Made by a program: the position numbers and the translations under genes. From Metallumcola ferriviriculae (lineage in GTDB: Bacteria > Bacillota > JADQBR01), in the NCBI RefSeq assembly GCF_035573695.1, contig NZ_CP121694.1, forward strand, positions 968,501-1,032,500: a stretch of DNA of 64,000 bases, read 5' to 3'. The notes below the pieces were generated by a model, which did not search any database, was not told the origin of the DNA, and saw nothing but the letters and a program-made list of their open reading frames with translations. Each line of letters starts with the position of its first letter. The stretch's first letter is position 1. Shown piece after piece: positions 25,897-34,087 of this stretch.

Positions 25897-26602
25897 CATT
25901 TTTCAGCTTTTCAAATTGATACCTGCTCATTAAGGCCTTCTTGTCATAATTCAAGAACTCAATTTCGTAAGACCTATTGCCTAAGTCAATAACTTTTAGT
26001 ATCTTTTTTTTGTTTACAATGAATGATTGATGTACTCGCAAGAAAACATCCTTATCCATGGCAGTTTCCATTTCGTTAAGCGTCTGTTGAACTTTACAAA
26101 TATCGAAGTCGGAATGTACTAATGCCTCTTTTCCTAACTTTTCAATAAAGATAATATCTTGCGGATCAACAAAAAAGGTTCCGTGTTTATTTTTTAAGAT
26201 TAGTTTACCACTTTTTTCTTTTCTTCTTTTTAGGCGTTGGGCAAGCGAAGACAACACATCGTTAATCTTTTCTTTTTTTATTGGTTTTAAAATGTACTCA
26301 AAGGGATGTACCGCAAAAGAATCAATAGCATACTTAGAATAACCGGTGATAAAAACAAATTCCATATCTGGATAGATATTGTACAACATTTTTGCCGTAT
26401 CTATTCCGTTTAAGTTTTCTTCTGCGTTCAATTCTATATCCAACATTGCTACATTTGGTTTATATTTGTATGTCAGCTCAATGGCTTCCTTCCCACTTGA
26501 GGTAGCTATAACTTCTGATACTAGTGGACTTTGCTGGATAATCTGTTTCAGGTATCTCTTTGTATAGTGTTCATCTTCTAGAAGCAAAACCGTAAACAAC
26601 AC
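25877..26602 (-). CDS. LytTR-family response regulator (AgrA-like)
   Basis: 241 residues: an N-terminal receiver domain (LLLEDEHYT, phosphoacceptor in VAMLDIELN, VFITGYSKYAI) and a C-terminal LytTR DNA-binding domain (IIFIEKLGKEALVHSDF, FLRVHQSFIVNKKKIL). LytTR regulators bind paired direct repeats about 21 bp apart; such a pair lies upstream of the operon at 28783-28813. The start is GTG 26602, just after the AgrD-like gene. It is the output of the quorum-sensing locus. The targets beyond autoregulation are unknown. Confidence 0.9.
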   Translation of the reverse strand: MLFTVLLLEDEHYTKRYLKQIIQQSPLVSEVIATSSGKEAIELTYKYKPNVAMLDIELNAEENLNGIDTAKMLYNIYPDMEFVFITGYSKYAIDSFAVHPFEYILKPIKKEKINDVLSSLAQRLKRRKEKSGKLILKNKHGTFFVDPQDIIFIEKLGKEALVHSDFDICKVQQTLNEMETAMDKDVFLRVHQSFIVNKKKILKVIDLGNRSYEIEFLNYDKKALMSRYQFEKLKNEFTPSF

Positions 26603-26614
26603 AATATCAATCCT

Positions 26615-26746
26615 TTACTTTAAAGCTTCAGGAACATCGGGTTCGTATAGTGACCACCAACTTTGTGTACTTACACCCATCAGCGCAGTAAACAGCGCTA
26701 CTGAGGCCAGACTGGATAGGCTCCATACTTTAATTTTTTTCAACAT
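26615..26746 (-). CDS. agrD: AgrD-like cyclic lactone autoinducer precursor (Ser-type)
   Basis: A 43-residue gene whose ATG overlaps the agrB-like stop (TAATG), with GGAGGTG 7-11 bp upstream. The product has a basic amphipathic start (MLKKIKVWSLSSLA), a hydrophobic stretch, then STQSWWSLYEPDVPEALK. This matches the AgrD plan: leader, core peptide, and an acidic YEP-VPE tail recognised by AgrB. At the ring-forming position, where Cys is usual (CWWFFYQP-type cores), this protein has Ser29. It contains no Cys at all, so a true lactone, as in Staphylococcus intermedius, is predicted. The likely ring is S29-W-W-S-L or S29 through Y34. Confidence 0.85.
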   Translation of the reverse strand: MLKKIKVWSLSSLASVALFTALMGVSTQSWWSLYEPDVPEALK

Positions 26747-27378
26747 TAGTTTTCACCTCCTTTATTTGGTATATCTAATAAATTATCAATAAATCTAATT
26801 GGTTTATACCCGAAGGGTGTCATTAGCAACGAACTAGCACCCAGACCCACTAAAAGGGCAAAGGCCTCCTGCCTTCTATCAAACATTAACAATATCAAGG
26901 AAGCGGTTACTATTCCCAGCAAAATTCTTATTGTCTTGATCTTTTGTTGTGCTCTTAATTTAGGATTAACGATGGTTTTTTTTTCAGTTCCTGCAGGGAC
27001 CCAGCGGTAAACTGTTTGGGCAGTCACCAGCGTCACAAAGAGAAGAAAGAAGAGTAGAAAATTATCAGTTACGTTTACCAGTGACAACCGAGCTAATATC
27101 AGCAGCATCAGCACACCTAAAACCAGGCATCGTAGGTAAGTACTCAAATGTACGCCGCCGCCAAAAAGGCGCATTGGGATAAATGATAACAAAACAAATA
27201 ACATTGGCCAGCTGATGCCCAAAAAGTATGAAAGGATAAGCAGGCTGATTAACTTAGTGAAAGAGCCTAAAATAATTTCCAGGCCGTATGCATAAACCTC
27301 GATTTGTTGATCAGTTTCAATATTGTGACTAATGGCTTGCGCCAGAACTAAGGACAGCTTTTTTATCACCTTTATCAC
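26746..27378 (-). CDS. agrB: AgrB-like peptide-processing membrane endopeptidase
   Basis: A 210-residue membrane protein with the AgrB catalytic pair: His77 in GGGVHLSTY and Cys84 in LRCLV, the same seven-residue spacing as in S. aureus AgrB. It should cleave the AgrD tail and cyclise the peptide. The start is GTG 27378, or GTG 27369 with better spacing to GAAGG. It overlaps the upstream kinase gene by 50 bp and the downstream agrD by 1 bp, so translation is coupled. Confidence 0.88.
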   Translation of the reverse strand: MIKVIKKLSLVLAQAISHNIETDQQIEVYAYGLEIILGSFTKLISLLILSYFLGISWPMLFVLLSFIPMRLFGGGVHLSTYLRCLVLGVLMLLILARLSLVNVTDNFLLFFLLFVTLVTAQTVYRWVPAGTEKKTIVNPKLRAQQKIKTIRILLGIVTASLILLMFDRRQEAFALLVGLGASSLLMTPFGYKPIRFIDNLLDIPNKGGEN

Positions 27379-28243
27379 CCTTCACTGGTATGGAGACAAT
27401 AAAAGTAGTTTTTTCTTTTAGAATGACTTTTATATTTCCATTGTATTTTGAAACCAATTTTTTCACCAAATGTAAGCCATAGCCTCTGGCTTCCGAAAGT
27501 TTTGTAGTATAACCGGCATTAAATATTTTGGTCGAATTTTTTTCCGATATAGTCACTCCACTGTTGGAAACATAAAAGTTGATATAACCATTTTCCTTTT
27601 TTATCTCTACGGAGACGCGTTTTTTGCCTTTAAGTGGTAACACAGCCTCCAATGCGTTATCTATCAGATTACCTAAAATGCTGCATAATTCCCAAGAATT
27701 TACATGAAGACGGGACAAATCACATTTTACGTTAAAAGCAAATTCAATCCCTTTACTTTCCCCGACCTGTTGTTTAGTATTTAACAGAGCGGTTAAAGCG
27801 GGGTGCCCTACTTGAATTGTATCCTGTAAATACCAATATTCCTCCACCAACTCCTCTAGATAAGACTCTGCCGCTTCTATTTCCCCCAGATAGATCATGG
27901 CCTGAAGAGTTTGGATATGTCTTGTATGTTCGTGTTTCTGTGATTGTAGTAATGTCAGTAAGGTTTCAATGTTACTAAGGTGTTCTTTCAACAAGCTGAC
28001 TTCGGTAATTTTCTTTGTATTTTCCTCATGTTTTTTAATTGATAAAATAATCAGCACAGTTAAAACGGCAATAATAATATCTATATAAGGCAATAGCCGT
28101 TCTAAAGCATAAAAACTTTTTTCTATGTAAACATAATGATTTACCATAAGTATAAAAAAAGTCTGTAACAAAATAATTATAATTGCCCAATAATTGCTGT
28201 ATTTACTCAAGGTTCTCATTCCTAATATTCTCGCTAAGGTCAT
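27329..28243 (-). CDS. AgrC/CitS-like histidine kinase with reduced membrane domain
   Basis: 304 residues: two N-terminal helices (AIIIILLQTFFILMV; IDIIIAVLTVLIIL), then a cytoplasmic GHKL kinase with the His region QKHEHTRHIQTLQ, N-box LGNLIDNALEA and G-box ARGYGLHLVKKLV. Canonical AgrC has six helices in one chain; here most helices are supplied by the overlapping upstream gene. The start is uncertain: ATG 28243 or ATG 28219. It should phosphorylate the LytTR regulator at 25877. Confidence 0.85.
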   Translation of the reverse strand: MTLARILGMRTLSKYSNYWAIIIILLQTFFILMVNHYVYIEKSFYALERLLPYIDIIIAVLTVLIILSIKKHEENTKKITEVSLLKEHLSNIETLLTLLQSQKHEHTRHIQTLQAMIYLGEIEAAESYLEELVEEYWYLQDTIQVGHPALTALLNTKQQVGESKGIEFAFNVKCDLSRLHVNSWELCSILGNLIDNALEAVLPLKGKKRVSVEIKKENGYINFYVSNSGVTISEKNSTKIFNAGYTTKLSEARGYGLHLVKKLVSKYNGNIKVILKEKTTFIVSIPVKGDKGDKKAVLSSGASH

Positions 28244-28694
28244 AGAGAACGAAATCGAATTTAACTACAATTATATATAGTAAAATCATAAGAACAGCAG
28301 AGGGGATAAACAGCCCAAAATTCCACCAAGGATTGGTTTTCGTAATATCTAGGTCAATTGATAAGGTATTAAATAAAATCGGCAGGGTTAGAAATTGTGT
28401 AACACCAGTCAACAGAGCGCCAGTCATAACACAGATAAATCCTTTTAGAAGCGGTACCTGAGAAAAAGCGTATAATAATAAGGTTCCGAACACCAACATA
28501 ACTATTGTATGTAACCCGAAGAAAACAGGTAATAACCTTGCCAAATAGCCGACAAAAGCAGTTAAGAAGGAAATTAGCAGCAACTGTTTAACGGTTATCT
28601 TAATATTAAACAGTCTTAAGCTTAGTGACAGCAGTAGAAACGTTTCCGGCACACTTTCGACTAAAGCAATATACCAAGGTATAGGATGAACCAA
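28203..28694 (-). CDS. Five-helix membrane protein, probable detached AgrC sensor domain
   Basis: 163 residues with about five transmembrane helices (ESVPETFLLLSLSLRLF; LLISFLTAFVGYLARLL; IVMLVFGTLLLYAF; ICVMTGALLTGVTQFL; LFIPSAVLMILLYIIVV). The initial VESVPETF resembles the start of AgrC-type sensors. It ends at NIRNENLE, within the kinase gene, in a different frame (41-bp overlap). I infer that it forms the peptide-sensing part of a split AgrC receptor; other roles are possible. It starts at TTG after GGGGGAG and is the first gene of the operon. Confidence 0.65.
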   Translation of the reverse strand: MVHPIPWYIALVESVPETFLLLSLSLRLFNIKITVKQLLLISFLTAFVGYLARLLPVFFGLHTIVMLVFGTLLLYAFSQVPLLKGFICVMTGALLTGVTQFLTLPILFNTLSIDLDITKTNPWWNFGLFIPSAVLMILLYIIVVKFDFVLYDLSENIRNENLE

Positions 28695-28782
28695 AGGAAC
28701 TCCCCCTAAAATTTAATTTGATATATTACTTAGGGACTTTGTACTAATTCTCCTTTTTTCAACACTTTCTTTCAAAAAAGTG

Positions 28783-28813
28783 TATTTAACCACATAACCG
28801 ACATATTTAACCA
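28783..28813 (-). promoter_or_regulatory. Putative LytTR (AgrA-type) binding site, paired direct repeat
   Basis: TATTTAACCA occurs exactly at 28783-28792 and 28804-28813, start-to-start 21 bp (two helical turns), as LytTR regulators require. On the minus strand each reads TGGTTAAATA, with the GTTA core of AgrA sites. It lies about 90 bp upstream of the first agr-like gene. The rest of the gap 28695-29009 shows an inverted repeat ACACTTT/AAAGTGT at about 28762-28783 and no gene. Confidence 0.65.
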
Positions 28814-29009
28814 TTTTCATGAAACTACCCAGTGATGTTATGGTGCTTTTTCCCCAACACCTGACAACGTGACATAAATGAAGAACAAACTATCTAGACC
28901 CTTACCAACTTGAGGAATTAAATTCCTGGCAGGAATTGGCTGCTTCTAGGTCTTTTTGCAAAAAAAGTTCCATAAAATACTACAAAAAGTAGTATTTGGA
29001 GGGATTAAA

Positions 29010-29696
29010 TTGGTTGATATGGTTACTAACGGTCCGGTATGGTTATTCTTTGGCGGGCTAATTACTTCCTTAAATCCATGTATGTTGATGGTCGCTCCAT
29101 TGGTTGCCGGATACGTAGGTGGAAGTGGGAGTAAAAGTTATTACCTGCACTCTTTTCTATTTTTATTGGGTTTTTCGGGGATGCTGGCATTAATTGGCCT
29201 CGGGGCAGGTGCATTAAGCGGCTTTGTCAACGTTATACAGGGTATAGGCCATTATGTTTTGGCGCTAGTATACTTTTTATTAGGTTTCTATTTAATAGGA
29301 GCGTGGAAGTGGGTTACTTATTTACTAAAACCGCGGGTTTGGGTGTTTTATCAAATGCCATTGAACATCAAACCGCCCTTTGCCATGAACGGCAGCAAAT
29401 TTGGTTCGGTTGGCTTGGGAACGGCTGTTGCGTTTACGCCCTCACCTTGCATCACTCCAGTAGTTCTGGCAGTAGCAACATATATTATACCCACTGCTGG
29501 GCCTTTAGAGGGTGCTGGCTACCTTTTTTCCTTTGGTTTGGGGCACGGGATACCGCTGCTGCTTGCAGGTGGCGGGGCAGGTATAATTTTCACCAAGCTT
29601 CGCCGAAAGAGAGTGGTAAGGATTATTAATCCTATGATTGGGCTCGGGATGCTTGGCTTAAGTATCTATTTCCTGATTAAAGGATTATCGGGTTAA
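29010..29696 (+). CDS. CcdA/DsbD-like membrane thiol-redox protein
   Basis: 228 residues, six helices, with one redox cysteine in each half: SLNPCMLM (first helix) and PSPCITP (fourth helix). These are the CcdA-type pair that carries electrons from cytoplasmic thioredoxin across the membrane for cytochrome c maturation or disulfide reduction. The start is TTG 29010, 6 bp after GGAGGG; the frame extends to 28956 but without a ribosome site. It is a single gene closed by a strong terminator, with no neighbouring thioredoxin-like partner. Confidence 0.85.
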   Translation: MVDMVTNGPVWLFFGGLITSLNPCMLMVAPLVAGYVGGSGSKSYYLHSFLFLLGFSGMLALIGLGAGALSGFVNVIQGIGHYVLALVYFLLGFYLIGAWKWVTYLLKPRVWVFYQMPLNIKPPFAMNGSKFGSVGLGTAVAFTPSPCITPVVLAVATYIIPTAGPLEGAGYLFSFGLGHGIPLLLAGGGAGIIFTKLRRKRVVRIINPMIGLGMLGLSIYFLIKGLSG

Positions 29697-29754
29697 TATC
29701 AATAAAGATTTTATGTTAATTTGTCTGTTAACAAGCAAAAATTGGAACTTGGCT

Positions 29755-29781
29755 GCCCACACCTCCTTTGGGGGTGTGGGC
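29755..29781 (+). terminator. Terminator after the ccdA-like gene
   Basis: GCCCACACCTCC (29755-29766), a TTT loop and GGGGGTGTGGGC (29770-29781). The downstream T-richness is modest. Confidence 0.75.
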
Positions 29782-29863
29782 TTATGTGTTTCTGTTTCAA
29801 TATGGTCTTTGCGCGCCCGCATTACATCCAATACTAAAATGATAATTTAAGTGGAAATAGGCC

Positions 29864-29919
29864 TTGACTTTTTGGTGAAAGGAAGACTACAATATAAAAT
29901 ATATAATTCCTATCGGAAT
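29864..29919 (+). promoter_or_regulatory. Promoter and CymR-like operator of the sulfonate/cysteine operon
   Basis: -35 TTGACT (29864-29869) and -10 TACAAT (29888-29893) are 18 bp apart. ATTCCTATCGGAAT (29906-29919) follows at the expected transcript start. An ATTCC/GGAAT arrangement is reminiscent of Rrf2-type cysteine repressors (CymR). Repression by that route is inferred from this and from cysK in the operon. Confidence 0.55.
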
Positions 29920-29939
29920 AGAGGGGATTGAGGATTACC

Positions 29940-30776
29940 ATGCTTAAAATTCGAAACGTTAGCAAGATTTTTAGCGATAAGAAACAAGCTCTGCAGGTTC
30001 TAACTAAAATTGGTCTTGAAGTGAGGGAGGGGGAATTCATCTCATTATTGGGTCCGTCCGGCTGCGGAAAATCAACGCTGCTCAATATAATTGCCGGGTT
30101 GGAGAAACCTACTGAAGGCCAGGTTAATATTAACGGTCAGGCTGTTGCGGGCCCCGGGACAGATCGGGTGGTTGTTTTCCAGGATGCTGCACTTTTTCCT
30201 TGGCTGAATGTCCTTGACAACGTACTGTTCGGACTAAAACGTCTCGGCATCGAGAAGAAAGAAGCAAAAATAAAGGCTAAAGCGATGCTAAAAACTGTCC
30301 ACCTGAGTAAATTTCTGTATTCCTACCCTCACGAATTGTCCGGCGGTATGCGTCAAAGAGTCGCTATTGCCCGAGCATTGGTAATGGACCCGCAGGTGCT
30401 GCTAATGGATGAGCCATTCGGCGCATTGGATGAACAAACCAGAATGATGCTGCATAAGGAACTTGAAGATATTTTTCTAGAAACAAAAAAGACAATTATA
30501 TTCGTTACTCATAATATCCGCGAGGCCGTACGTCTTTCTGACCGTATTATAGTATTCGGAACCCGTCCTGGGCGTGTGATCAAACAGTTTTCCGTTCATG
30601 CGACGCGACCTCGTCAAGCCAATGATTCCAACCTCGTGCACTTAGAAAATAGGATAATGGAGCTGCTTCAAGTAGAAATAGAAAAAGTGGCGAAGGAGGA
30701 ATTAGATGATGGGTACAGCTTTTCGAAAGATAGCATTCCTTGGGATCCTGATCGGGATTTGGGAAGTGGTATATAG
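29940..30776 (+). CDS. ABC transporter ATP-binding protein (SsuB/TauB/NrtD type)
   Basis: 278 residues from ATG 29940 (GAGG at 29930; TTG 29928 is an alternative start). Walker A is GPSGCGKST (~39), signature LSGGMRQR (~136), Walker B VLLMDEPFGALD, and the D-loop/H-switch is FVTHN. The subfamily energises uptake of sulfonates, taurine, nitrate or pyrimidine precursors. Its 3' end overlaps the permease gene by 71 bp. The operon ends with cysteine synthase, which favours an organosulfur substrate. Confidence 0.88.
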   Translation: MLKIRNVSKIFSDKKQALQVLTKIGLEVREGEFISLLGPSGCGKSTLLNIIAGLEKPTEGQVNINGQAVAGPGTDRVVVFQDAALFPWLNVLDNVLFGLKRLGIEKKEAKIKAKAMLKTVHLSKFLYSYPHELSGGMRQRVAIARALVMDPQVLLMDEPFGALDEQTRMMLHKELEDIFLETKKTIIFVTHNIREAVRLSDRIIVFGTRPGRVIKQFSVHATRPRQANDSNLVHLENRIMELLQVEIEKVAKEELDDGYSFSKDSIPWDPDRDLGSGI

Positions 30777-31473
30777 GCTGCAGATATGGCCCCCATTTCT
30801 CTTTCCTTCTCCTAACGATGTTCTCAAAACTTTAATAAGCGGCTTTAAAGATGATACATTCACTTTAGCCCTGGCAGTCAGTTTTCGGCGCCTTTTGATA
30901 GGCTTTGGCCTGGCGGTGGCAATTGGTACGATGTTAGGGGTTCTTACTGCCAGTTTTACTTGGGTAGATGAAACACTGGGTTCATTAATTTTATCCTTAC
31001 AAAGTGTTCCCAGTATTGTTTGGCTGCCGCTGGCACTGCTGTGGTTTCAAATGGGCGAAGCCGCCATCATTTTTGTCGTAACTTTAGGCGGCACCTGGAG
31101 TATGGCCTTAAGTGTGGCATCGGGCATTAAAAACGTGCCAGTTATTTTTATTAGGGCTGCCCGAACAATGGGGGCGTCAGGACTTACTTTATTCATTGAA
31201 GTGGTTTTGCCTGCTGCAGTGCCCCACTTGATTACCGGTACTCGATTAGCCTGGGCCTTTTCCTGGCGGGCGCTGATGGCCGGTGAATTAATAGGTACCG
31301 GTAAAGGATTGGGTCAAATCTTGATGTGGGGACGGGATTTTGGCAACATGAGCCTGGTTATAGCGGTCATGATTATGATAGCTGTCATTGGTTCGGTTTC
31401 TGATAATCTCGTCTTCAAGAAAGTGGAAACGGCTGTTCTGCGGCGCTGGGGGCAACTGCCGGGTAGTAAGTAA
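30706..31473 (+). CDS. ABC transporter permease (SsuC/TauC type)
   Basis: 255 residues, six helices, with the BPD_transp_1 coupling motif in AARTMGASGLTLFIEVVLPAAVPHLITG. AAGGAGG stands 5 bp before the tandem ATGATG. It overlaps the ATPase gene, indicating translational coupling. It works with the ATPase and the lipoprotein encoded 18 bp downstream. Confidence 0.88.
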   Translation: MMGTAFRKIAFLGILIGIWEVVYRLQIWPPFLFPSPNDVLKTLISGFKDDTFTLALAVSFRRLLIGFGLAVAIGTMLGVLTASFTWVDETLGSLILSLQSVPSIVWLPLALLWFQMGEAAIIFVVTLGGTWSMALSVASGIKNVPVIFIRAARTMGASGLTLFIEVVLPAAVPHLITGTRLAWAFSWRALMAGELIGTGKGLGQILMWGRDFGNMSLVIAVMIMIAVIGSVSDNLVFKKVETAVLRRWGQLPGSK

Positions 31474-31491
31474 TAAAAAAGGAGGGATATT

Positions 31492-32517
31492 GTGAGGGAT
31501 ATTGTGAAGAAAAGAAGTTGGGTTAGGCGAAAGATGATGTTAGTGATATTAATTACCACAATGTTGCTGGTTGTCGGCTGTGGGCAGCAAGATGCTGGGG
31601 AGAGTAACACACTTCGAGTAGGCTACTTCCCGAACATTACTCATGCAGCTGCTATAGTAGGGGTGGAACAAGGAATCTTTCAGGAAGAGTTAGGCAGTAC
31701 CCTTGTGCAGACACAAGTTTTTCCTAACGGGTCTTTGCTGATGGATGCTATTGTAACGGGGCAGATTGATATTGGTTACGCGGGCCCCGAGCCGATTATT
31801 AACCGCTACCTCCAAGGTGCGGATGTGGTAGTGTTAGGAGGTGCTGCGAGCGGGGGGAATGTGGTTGTTGCATCGAGAGATTCAGGTGTCCGCAATGTTG
31901 CGGAGCTGGCCAGCAAAGTGGTAGCAACACCGGCCTTAGGCTGTACCCACGACATCGAACTGAGAGCATTGATGGCGGAAGAAGGGCTTCACATGGAAAA
32001 CAGTGGTGGGAACGTTGCCCATCGAACCCAAAAACCTGCGCTGATGATAAACTTAATGGAACAGGGGGAGCTTGATGCTGTATCAGTGTCCGAACCATGG
32101 GCGAGTCTGATGGAGGAAAAGATTGGTGCTAAGGTGATTGTGGAATGGGATGAAATGCCTTGGGACGGAAAGCTGCCATCAGCTTTACTGGTAGCCAGCA
32201 AGCAATTTGTTGAAGAGCACCCGGAAATAGTTAGGAAATTGCTAAAAGCGCATTTAGCAAGCATTGAACAGATCAATAAAAATCCTAAAGAAGCCGTGAA
32301 GGTGGTAAATACCCATATTTCCAATCTCACGAAATCAAAGTTAAGCAGTGCGGTAATAGAGAAATCATTGCAAAGGACAAGAATAACTCATCAAGTGGAC
32401 CCTAAGGTGCTTAACGAATTAGTAAGTAAAGCCGCTAAACTGGGCTTTTTTGAAAAAACTGATGTTGACGGGCTGGTGGACACCACCATATTAGATGAGG
32501 TGGCACGAAATAAATAA
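31492..32517 (+). CDS. ABC transporter substrate-binding lipoprotein (SsuA/TauA/NrtA type)
   Basis: 341 residues, with a basic N-terminus and lipobox LLVVGCGQ (Cys about 30). The mature domain shows the SsuA pattern RVGYFPNITHAAAIVGVEQG, DIGYAGPEPIINRYLQG and VSEPWA. GGAGGG lies 5 bp before GTG 31492. It captures the substrate outside the membrane. The class is variable in specificity; cysK in the same operon suggests alkanesulfonate or another sulfur source. Confidence 0.87.
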   Translation: MRDIVKKRSWVRRKMMLVILITTMLLVVGCGQQDAGESNTLRVGYFPNITHAAAIVGVEQGIFQEELGSTLVQTQVFPNGSLLMDAIVTGQIDIGYAGPEPIINRYLQGADVVVLGGAASGGNVVVASRDSGVRNVAELASKVVATPALGCTHDIELRALMAEEGLHMENSGGNVAHRTQKPALMINLMEQGELDAVSVSEPWASLMEEKIGAKVIVEWDEMPWDGKLPSALLVASKQFVEEHPEIVRKLLKAHLASIEQINKNPKEAVKVVNTHISNLTKSKLSSAVIEKSLQRTRITHQVDPKVLNELVSKAAKLGFFEKTDVDGLVDTTILDEVARNK

Positions 32518-32535
32518 GCGTAAAGAGGTGAAACT

Positions 32536-33444
32536 ATGCGTCTGGTTAACAGTGTAACCGATCTAATTGGCGGTACGCCTATTGTCCGCCTGAACAGGCT
32601 GCCGGGTTCGGACCGCGCGGAAGTTTGGGTTAAACTAGAATATTTTAACCCTAGCCGCAGTATTAAGGATAGGGCTGCTTACAGCATGATAAGTCAAGCT
32701 GAAGTAGACGGCCTTATCCAACCGGGTGCAATAATTATTGAACCAACCAGTGGCAATACGGGAATCGGTTTGGCAATGGTTGCAGCTGCCAAAGGGTATC
32801 GTCTAATTTTAACCATGCCGGATAACATGACTGCCGAAAGAATAAATATAATTCGTGCGTTCGGGGCTCAAGTTGTACTTACACCGGCATCGGAAAAAAT
32901 GCCTGGTGCTATTAAAAAAGCCGAAGAATTACGGGAACAAAACCGTGGCAGTATCATACTTCAACAGTTTGTTAATAAGGCAAATCCTGAAATCCATAGA
33001 ATTACTACGGCAAAAGAGATTTTTCAACAAGTAAACGGTAAGTTGGATGCTTTTGTTGCTACTGCCGGAACAGGTGGTACAATTACCGGCGCCGGTGAGG
33101 TATTAAAGGAATTAATACCGGGCTGTAAAATATGTGTGGTGGAACCTGAAGGATCACCTGTTTTATCAGGCGGCGAACCTGGCCGGCATAACATCCCCGG
33201 TACCAGCCCGGGCTTTATTCCCCAGGTCCTTAATACCAAGGTTTATGACGAAATATTCCTAATTAGTGATACGGATGCGCTGCAAACAAGCCAAGAGTTG
33301 GCCACGAAGGAAGGAATACTTGTCGGTATTTCTGCAGGGGCTGCAGTTCATACAGCGTTAAAAGTAGCTAAAGCATTGGGACCGGGCAAAAAGGTGGTGG
33401 CTATCGCTCCGGATACGGGTGAGCGTTATTTAAGTTTACTTTAA
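32536..33444 (+). CDS. cysK: Cysteine synthase (O-acetylserine sulfhydrylase)
   Basis: 302 residues, the usual length. The PLP lysine is in NPSRSIKDRAA (~43), the substrate loop is PTSGNTGIGLA, and the PLP phosphate loop is ATAGTGGTITGAGEVLKE. It makes L-cysteine from O-acetylserine and sulfide. Located 18 bp after the sulfonate-type binding protein, it joins sulfur capture to assimilation. No serine acetyltransferase or sulfonate monooxygenase is present in the window, so sulfite release must occur elsewhere. Confidence 0.93.
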   Translation: MRLVNSVTDLIGGTPIVRLNRLPGSDRAEVWVKLEYFNPSRSIKDRAAYSMISQAEVDGLIQPGAIIIEPTSGNTGIGLAMVAAAKGYRLILTMPDNMTAERINIIRAFGAQVVLTPASEKMPGAIKKAEELREQNRGSIILQQFVNKANPEIHRITTAKEIFQQVNGKLDAFVATAGTGGTITGAGEVLKELIPGCKICVVEPEGSPVLSGGEPGRHNIPGTSPGFIPQVLNTKVYDEIFLISDTDALQTSQELATKEGILVGISAGAAVHTALKVAKALGPGKKVVAIAPDTGERYLSLL

Positions 33445-33470
33445 TAATTTCCCTATTATGAAAATAGAGA

Positions 33471-33527
33471 TATGACAGCAAGAAACACAGCCGCCAACTG
33501 CATAAAGCAGCTGGTGGTATTTTTTTA
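33471..33527 (+). terminator. Terminator after cysK, derived from a spoVR-tail-like sequence
   Basis: CCGCCAACTGC (33491-33501) and GCAGCTGGTGG (33507-33517) form an imperfect stem followed by seven T. The flanking ATATGACAGCAAGAAACACA aligns with the SpoVR-tail coding sequence at 602-622 with few mismatches. Confidence 0.75.
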
Positions 33528-33651
33528 GGGTTCTTAAAAAATCTTTGTGCGAATCGTGATTTAATTCCCTGTGGTTGACTGGCAGGAAACCATGCAGCTA
33601 ATGTCTAATCAAACTTAAACCTTAATCATCGAAAAAAGGAGATGGTTACCT

Positions 33652-34077
33652 GTGACTGGAAATTTAGAAGAAGGTATTGTGAGGGTGGAGAGAGATGCTT
33701 ACGCAAAGCATCTTGGTATCAAAGTTCAGGAGATTAAGCCTGGCTATGCCCGGGTTACAATGGGAATAATGCCCGAATTGCTCAATGGTGTTGGCATCAC
33801 TCATGGAGGGGCCATCTTTAGCCTGGCTGACTTTGCCTTTGCTGCGGCAAGTAACTCCCGTGGGAAGGTAGCAGTTGCCTTGGATGTTCATATTAGCTAC
33901 TTGAAGGCAACTTTTGAGGGTGAAGTTTTAACGGCGGTGGCCATGGAGGACAACCTTACAAAACGAACGGGTCTTTACCGCATGGAAGTAACAGACGGTG
34001 AAGGGCAGAAGGTAGCCGTCGCTGAGGGTAGAGTTTACCGGAAGACTGACTCGCTTAAGAAACATCGAAGCGAATGA
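33652..34077 (+). CDS. PaaI-type hotdog-fold thioesterase
   Basis: 141 residues with the PaaI signature NGVGITHGGAIFSLADFAFAAAS and the strand VDVHISYLK-like ALDVHISYLKA. The family hydrolyses aryl- or acyl-CoA thioesters in the cytoplasm. It starts at GTG 33652 after AAAGGAGATGG. It stands alone, about 1.4 kb before a phenylacetate-CoA ligase-type gene, so a link to aromatic CoA metabolism is possible but not proven. Confidence 0.85.
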   Translation: MTGNLEEGIVRVERDAYAKHLGIKVQEIKPGYARVTMGIMPELLNGVGITHGGAIFSLADFAFAAASNSRGKVAVALDVHISYLKATFEGEVLTAVAMEDNLTKRTGLYRMEVTDGEGQKVAVAEGRVYRKTDSLKKHRSE

Positions 34078-34087
34078 CCAATGTGGC

